Source: an uncultured Clostridium sp.
GTDB taxonomy: Bacteria > Bacillota > Clostridia > TANB77 > CAG-508
Direction: 5' to 3'
Assembly (NCBI GenBank): GCA_947426875.1
Contig: CANEFU010000079.1
Span: forward strand, 1 to 5,797
DNA: 5,797 nt
The position numbers and the translations under genes are program-made. Every line of letters begins with the position of its first letter. Position 1 is the first letter of the stretch. The notes below the pieces were generated by a model, which searched no databases, was not told where the DNA came from, and worked only from the letters and a program-made list of their open reading frames with translations. Of this stretch, positions 5,651-5,797 are shown piece by piece.

Positions 5651-5750
5651 GAAACACTGCGTAAGCGGCCAAACGAGCGAATGCGAGTACGATTGGAGCA
5701 ATCTACAATGATTTTATTGAAGAGATTGCGACACACAAAGTCTAAAAAAT
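5651..5750. other. GC-richer patch with hairpin, possibly a decayed coding remnant
   Basis: Bases 5651-5700 are 27 of 50 G or C, far above the surroundings, with many CG dinucleotides. On the plus strand, one frame from 5665 reads AAKRANASTIGAIYNDFIEE and ends at a TAA near 5743-5745. It is closed upstream by an in-frame TAA at 5662-5664, and there is no start or ribosome site. A hairpin is possible: GCAATCT (5698-5704) with AGATTGC (5723-5729), plus inner CAAT (5706-5709) with ATTG (5716-5719). It may be the tail of a lost gene, a repeat end or a structured RNA. The rest of 5731-5797 is AT-rich with nothing assignable, including an A-run near 5783-5791. Confidence 0.3.
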
Positions 5751-5797
5751 AATAGATAAAAACAACAAACATTGGCATCTATAAAAAAAAACATTTT

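Noticed and set aside
5470..5652. Plus-strand hydrophobic 60-codon frame
   Set aside because: It starts inside the ATPase-Asp23 gene, crosses the promoter and the GGGGAC repeat, and has no ribosome site. The hydrophobicity comes from T-rich DNA.
5651..5750. tRNA gene or known riboswitch
   Set aside because: No T-loop GGTTCGA-type sequence, no acceptor stem or CCA, and no riboswitch core that I recognise.
5714..5797. Minus-strand partial gene entering from the right edge
   Set aside because: One frame is open from the edge to a TAA near 5714-5716, but it reads as low-complexity Phe/Leu/Cys from T-rich DNA and shows no family signature.

Overview
The window is AT-rich (roughly 30% GC by eye) and encodes five complete genes and one partial gene, all on the minus strand, so transcription runs from high to low coordinates. 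The strong purine-rich ribosome binding sites, sigma-A type promoters, standard genetic code (TGG for tryptophan, all visible stops TAA or TAG) and gene content point to a low-GC Firmicute, most likely of the Clostridia. I cannot name a genus.

Layout in the direction of transcription. (1) 5797-5504: no convincing gene. It holds a GGGGAC-type repeat, an unexplained GC-richer patch and the promoter of the first operon. (2) 5503-3314: a three-gene operon made of a P-loop protein fused to an Asp23/Gls24-like domain, cytidylate kinase (cmk) and a 1-acyl-glycerol-3-phosphate acyltransferase (plsC). (3) 3271-2773: a lone 145-residue charged protein of unknown function under its own near-consensus promoter. 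(4) 2772-2449: a 324-base intergenic region with a 44-base near-perfect palindrome, a related inverted copy of it about 200 bases away, and between them the strong bipA promoter. (5) 2448-634: the GTPase BipA/TypA. (6) 633-487: a pair of GGGAC-type repeats in opposite orientation. (7) 486-1: the first 162 codons of a TrmR/YrrM-like O-methyltransferase, cut by the window edge.

Functionally, bipA (ribosome-associated GTPase) and trmR (tRNA wobble-uridine modification) form a translation-related pair. cmk and plsC supply CDP/dCDP and phosphatidic acid, so the operon links nucleotide and phospholipid precursor synthesis. An Asp23-like protein in front of these genes recalls Bacillus, where Asp23-family proteins sit next to fatty-acid genes.

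The least explained items are the ATPase-Asp23 fusion, the orphan 145-residue protein with its promoter-overlapping repeats, the inverted repeats around the bipA promoter, and the GC-rich patch near the right edge. I found no CRISPR array, rRNA, tRNA, complete insertion sequence or clearly new multi-gene system.
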